The notes beneath the pieces are model-generated. The model had not been told where the DNA came from. It saw nothing but the letters and a program-made list of their open reading frames with translations, and did no database searches. Below, piece after piece: positions 63,627-64,000 of a stretch of 64,000 nucleotides of DNA. The position numbers and the translations under genes were made by a program. The DNA is from VAZQ01 sp963835165 (GTDB lineage: Bacteria; Pseudomonadota; Alphaproteobacteria; Rhizobiales; Xanthobacteraceae): contig CAWIGD010000074.1 of assembly GCA_963835165.1 (NCBI GenBank), positions 1 through 64,000 of the forward strand, in the 5' to 3' direction. Positions within the stretch are counted from its first letter, which is position 1; each line of letters begins with the position of its first letter.

Positions 63627-64000
63627 CTCCTCCACATTCCTGGTGCGAAAAAAAGCGCTTGGATTGTGGATCAAGACCGACTAGGTTTTGGCCAGGAATT
63701 GACCCGAGATTACTGAGCGCCGATAGCGAGCCCCGGAGCAGGACTGCGGAGAGCCGACGGTGCGGACGAAGCGAACGAAGGACGCCGGATGAGCCGGCAG
63801 ATAGTTCGCCCAATCGGGACGAGATGCTTCATCGGTTCGGCGCTGATCCGCGGGCAAGGCGGACATGCCCGTGAGGAAGAGGTGGGCAACACCGCGGTAT
63901 GCCGCGGTCAAGGGGTTGCTGCTTCGCGACACGGAATCTGACATCGCGGCCAAGGCGCCGTATTTTGCTCCTGCTTGAACGGGCCGGAACGCAGATGCTG
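63627..64000. other. Right-edge stretch without a recognised gene
   Basis: After prmC the sequence has short frames on both strands. A minus frame of 90 codons (63681-63953) has partly protein-like stretches (NPLTAAYRGVAHLFLTGM) but no ribosome binding site and no family resemblance I can name, so it may be a remnant or shadow. No terminator, tRNA or repeat is seen. Confidence 0.35.

Overview
The window comes from a high-GC alphaproteobacterium, most likely a member of the Hyphomicrobiales (Rhizobiales) close to the Bradyrhizobium / Xanthobacteraceae group. The evidence is gene content and order: helicase-S4-fdxA-carD, rpmB beside DUF3108 and cobST, CorC-aroB-aroK, xerD-accA-secA-argJ, and ubiG-lysC-ptsP-prfA-prmC. 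From general knowledge these are chromosomal runs typical of that order, and nearly all genes are compact, often joined by 4-bp ATGA overlaps. Nothing in the window is a complete phage, insertion sequence or CRISPR array.

Layout. 1-764 is a gene-poor left edge holding a possible structured small RNA that ends in a strong terminator, and a decayed sterol-desaturase C-terminus; tRNA-Arg(CCU) follows at 765-841. 1039-8888 carries a beta-carbonic anhydrase, a two-gene heavy-metal RND efflux unit (adaptor and pump, no outer-membrane partner), a thermonuclease-like protein and an M48 lipoprotein protease. 9001-15813 is a catabolic island: 3-hydroxyisobutyrate dehydrogenase-like enzyme, cupin, 2-keto-4-pentenoate hydratase/FAH-like enzyme, two tandem Bug-type solute receptors, a quinone oxidoreductase and a UbiD decarboxylase. 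16043-30236 is core: CarD, FdxA, an S4 RNA-binding protein, a Suv3-like helicase, DUF3108, L28, a phytase/esterase-like protein, cobaltochelatase CobT/CobS, a J-domain protein and BolA.

30344-32141 is a decaying accessory patch: an intact third Bug receptor among remnants of an MFS transporter, a cytochrome c and a p-hydroxycinnamoyl-CoA hydratase-lyase-like gene. It is followed by CopD (fused to cytochrome c and a thioredoxin-fold-like tail) and CopC. 34659-57716 is core again: a CorC-family protein, aroB, aroK, a 49-residue membrane protein, xerD, a TPR protein, an enoyl-CoA hydratase, accA, an L,D-transpeptidase, secA, a parvulin lipoprotein, argJ, SIMPL, mutT, a methyltransferase, comF, grxC, a nitrilase-family hydrolase, DUF1178, a DMT transporter, a barrel-like hypothetical, ubiG and lysC. 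58076-63626 is an FkbM methyltransferase followed by ptsP, prfA and prmC. The last 370 bases hold no recognised gene.

The most distinctive structure is a family of double-hairpin palindromic elements, two complete (39063-39229, 57754-57920) and one partial (40093-about 40195). The stems differ between copies but stay paired through compensatory changes. One copy supplies the stop codon of the TPR gene, and another sits with the FkbM gene between lysC and ptsP, which are usually neighbours.
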